DNA from: Trichomonas vaginalis G3
Taxonomy: Eukaryota; Parabasalia; Trichomonadida; Trichomonadidae
DNA length: 64,000 nt
Direction: 5' to 3'
Assembly: GCF_026262505.1 (NCBI RefSeq)
Contig: NC_067206.1
Coordinates: 2,232,001 to 2,296,000 of the forward strand
Translations under genes and position numbers: made by a program
Notes under the pieces: model-generated
Database searches by the model: none
Told to the model about the DNA's origin: nothing
The model's input: the letters and a program-made list of their open reading frames with translations, nothing else
Shown: positions 61,915-64,000 of the stretch, in pieces
Layout: each line of letters starts with the position of its first letter
Position numbering within the stretch: position 1 is the stretch's first letter

Positions 61915-62235
61915 ATGACTGACTACTGGGTCCAGCTCTTAACAGCAGAAGACGAGTGCAAAAAGATTGTTGAGGATGCAGAACGCGAAGGAAAAGAGAA
62001 AAGAGAACAAAAGTCTAAGGAAGCTACTAAAAAGGTCGAAGAATTAAAACAAAAATATGCTCAGGAAGTCGAATCAAAGAAGGCTCAAGCTGCAAAAGAA
62101 ATCGAAGAACTTAAGAAATCTCTTGAGGAAGAACGTAAGAAACAATCTAAGGAAGCTGCTGATAAAATCCGCAACCATAAGCAACAAGTTGTAGACCTTT
62201 TAGTTAAGACTGTTTTAGATGTTCGCATTCAATAA
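61915..62235 (+). CDS. V-type proton ATPase subunit G, 106 aa
   Basis: Subunit G pairs with subunit E to form the peripheral stalks that hold the V1 motor against the membrane part of the vacuolar proton pump. The sequence has the typical N-terminal helix (WVQLLTAEDECKKIVEDAER) and a long Lys/Glu/Ala coiled coil (EIEELKKSLEEERKKQSKEA). The length is normal for the family (about 105-120). It acts on the cytosolic face of lysosomes and other acidic vacuoles. The stop codon lies inside TAAA. Other short coiled coils could look similar, but the N-terminal segment is characteristic. Confidence 0.88.
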   Translation: MTDYWVQLLTAEDECKKIVEDAEREGKEKREQKSKEATKKVEELKQKYAQEVESKKAQAAKEIEELKKSLEEERKKQSKEAADKIRNHKQQVVDLLVKTVLDVRIQ

Positions 62236-62809
62236 ATTTACAGACTTATATTTGATTAAAAACGTTAAAATAATCTATACTCAAAATCCCTTTATTTTTA
62301 CTTTAACTAAACATTCACAATAATAGTCCGGTTCATGTGCTATGAAGTCCATATCATGCTTTTACCTGCTTTAGGTAAATAGCATATACACATATATCAA
62401 ATATATATTTAACCATTATAAACATTCTAGATCATACATACACATAATGAATTCTTAGAGTGTACATGTAAAGCACCAATACAATGATTTTTGAAAATTT
62501 ATTTCAATTTATTGTCAATTAATTTCTTCTTGGATTAAACCACAAGAAAATTTACACTGTTCTTAATATGAATTTACTTCTATTAGTGGACCATAAATTA
62601 AGAAAGGAATCGAACAATTTTCTACGGATCTCAGATAATTGATTTTATCATCAAAATAATCATTCTTATATTTTCCAAATACCAAAATTAACTTCGAAGC
62701 CCAAAATTATGATGAGTAGATAAAAAGAAAGAAATATTTGTAATGATTTTTCATAATGTAGACACGATATATATGATTTATTCAATTTACATGATACAGA
62801 AACAGTTTC
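62236..62809. other. Convergent intergenic region
   Basis: This is AT-rich DNA. It contains a small imperfect hairpin at 62354-62387 (TTTACCT paired with AGGTAAA) about 120 bp after the V-ATPase G stop, and no gene. Confidence 0.45.
62354..62387. repeat. Small imperfect hairpin
   Basis: ATGCTTTTACCT and AGGTAAATAGCAT can pair around a 5-nt loop with one bulge. Its role is unknown, and chance is possible in AT-rich DNA. Confidence 0.35.
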
Positions 62810-63556
62810 TTAGTTGAAGAAAAAGCTCGGTAAGAGTTTTCTTTGTTCATCTTCGGTAGGTGCACTTGGTGTAGAACCAGTAGGCGGGAGGACAAAAGAT
62901 CCACTTAGTCTAGCTTCATCAGCATATTTGACGTGAATTGGGCGAGAACCTTCCACGATGATTTGATTATTCATTGACATGGCCTCAGTTGCAGCTTCCT
63001 GAGTTTGATACCTAACGAAGCAGCGCCAGTATTGAGGATCAGTCGAATCAACAGAGTGTGGTGAAACTTGAGTAATTTCACCGAATCTTGAAAAAATTTG
63101 GTAAACACCGTTAACGTCAATGGATAAAGGCAAGTGCTTAATGTATAACATCGTGGAAAGTTTTTCGTGCTTTTCTTGGCTTTCAGCATATTTGGCAAGA
63201 AGTCTTTTGTTGCCTATTGACATTCCATCAATAGCTTGAATAGCAGCATGAGCTTGTGAAAGCTCCCTAAATTTTACGAATCCAAAACACTTGGACTGGC
63301 CAGTTTCGAGATTAATCATAATTTTACTACTTATGATTTCTCCGTATTGAGAACACAAATTCCTTAAATCCTGCTCTGTAAAGCGAGGAGGAATATAATT
63401 GATAAATACATTAGTAGAAGGTGTGATTACTTGTGATCTTGGCCTTCGACCAGATGCAGGAGTTCTCTGAAATGATTCGGATTGTGGACGTGGACCCCTA
63501 AAAGCTGCTCTTGCTCTTGGCTGGGCAATTGGTGGATTTTGGTTGGGGTTATGCAT
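62810..63556 (-). CDS. RNA-binding protein with two RRM domains, 248 aa
   Basis: Two RNA recognition motifs are present. RRM1 (~48-122) has RNP2 VFINYI and RNP1 KCFGFVKF. RRM2 (~135-210) has RNP2 LYIKHL and a weaker RNP1 RCFVRYQT. The ~45-residue N-terminus is Arg/Pro-rich (RARAAFRGPRPQSESFQ) and the C-terminus is a short Ser/Pro tail. The pair resembles ELAV/CELF-type proteins that bind mRNA and affect its stability, processing or translation; which of these applies cannot be told. The ATG at 63556 is the first in frame. Confidence 0.88.
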   Translation of the reverse strand: MHNPNQNPPIAQPRARAAFRGPRPQSESFQRTPASGRRPRSQVITPSTNVFINYIPPRFTEQDLRNLCSQYGEIISSKIMINLETGQSKCFGFVKFRELSQAHAAIQAIDGMSIGNKRLLAKYAESQEKHEKLSTMLYIKHLPLSIDVNGVYQIFSRFGEITQVSPHSVDSTDPQYWRCFVRYQTQEAATEAMSMNNQIIVEGSRPIHVKYADEARLSGSFVLPPTGSTPSAPTEDEQRKLLPSFFFN

Positions 63557-64000
63557 TTTTGATAAATATTTTTACTTGAAAAAAATTTAACCAATTATCG
63601 TACTCAATTCAAAATAATGACGGTTGTAAACAAAATAGAATATGGCCGAACAAGAGTTCGCGATTGCGATCCAAAATCATTGATCTAATAGCAAAATTTC
63701 TTAGTCACGGATTTCACATAAGCTTATGAAATTGTAAATTTTACACTTTTGTAAAGCGTATCGTCTCATCTGTAATTCAGAAACATAATACCTTGTTTAT
63801 TATACTAGTGACATGATTGAGATTGTAAATAATCGAACAATTCGGTGTTTTGTCGTTTTCGACAAGCTTTTCCATTCAATTTTTTGCACAAAACAATTTG
63901 TATTTTTCACTCCTCAAACTCATAATTGTGACTTATTGTGATGGTCAAATGCCTTAGATTTTTATAGAATATAATCTATGAGTTGATTACTTAATAATTC
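63557..64000. other. Intergenic region at the right edge
   Basis: This is AT-rich DNA upstream of the RRM gene. No gene was recognised up to the window end. Confidence 0.45.

Noticed and set aside
2690-64000. Introns and tRNA genes
   Set aside because: No GTATGT...ACTAACACACAG pair was found at a gene break, and no cloverleaf-like sequence with a T-loop motif was seen in intergenic DNA.

Overview
The window looks like nuclear DNA of a parabasalid protist, most probably Tritrichomonas or a close relative. The grounds are: every gene is a single exon and no trichomonad splice signals (GTATGT / ACTAACACACAG) were found; intergenic DNA is very AT-rich; several genes have an initiator-like element (TCA+1 followed by pyrimidine and T) only 7-16 nt before the ATG; several stop codons sit inside TAAA, the trichomonad poly(A) signal; and the gene content is typical of the group (BspA-like leucine-rich surface protein, Pmp-like secreted protein, three large ankyrin proteins, a Cys-rich F5/8-like protein, a candidate hydrogenosomal beta-barrel). 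Species assignment is an inference; no rRNA or tRNA gene was seen.

Layout. 1-369: start of a Cys-rich F5/8 type C-like protein running off the left edge. 521-2680: a 2.16 kb non-coding element with TTAA-flanked terminal inverted repeats. 3.6-18.2 kb: a coiled-coil protein, an ankyrin protein whose 5' end is frame-shifted, a secreted Pmp-like protein, a neurofibromin-type RasGAP with Sec14 and PH-like parts, and two convergent ankyrin proteins. 19.2-22.7 kb: beta-carbonic anhydrase, a 5'-3' exoribonuclease (XRN family) and an R2R3 Myb factor. 22.7-24.4 kb is intergenic with a perfect 21-bp hairpin. 24.4-37.2 kb: one 4269-residue coiled-coil protein that ends in a GRIP-like domain and carries three nearly identical internal blocks. 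37.3-47.4 kb: a HELQ/POLQ-type helicase, a TBC RabGAP, a tail-anchored unknown protein, a BspA-like surface protein and a USP-fold protein that seems to have lost its catalytic residues. 48.1-51.4 kb: phosphoglycerate kinase, a beta-barrel candidate and a small membrane protein. 51.4-56.0 kb: 4.6 kb without a convincing gene but with a second TTAA-flanked element (51934-52981) and foldback repeats. 56.0-63.6 kb: a coiled-coil protein, aspartate aminotransferase, a small membrane protein, V-ATPase subunit G and a two-RRM protein.

The genes do not form one pathway. They cover carbon and amino-acid metabolism (PGK, AspAT, carbonic anhydrase), membrane traffic and acidification (GRIP golgin, TBC RabGAP, V-ATPase G), signalling (RasGAP), RNA and DNA handling (XRN, RRM, helicase, Myb) and cell surface (BspA, Pmp-like). 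PGK, AspAT and the BspA-like gene use markedly more C/G-ending codons than their neighbours, as expected for highly expressed genes. The most unusual material is the non-coding DNA: two TTAA-flanked inverted-repeat elements sharing a subterminal motif, and a short ATTGAGAGG-type word scattered through intergenic regions.
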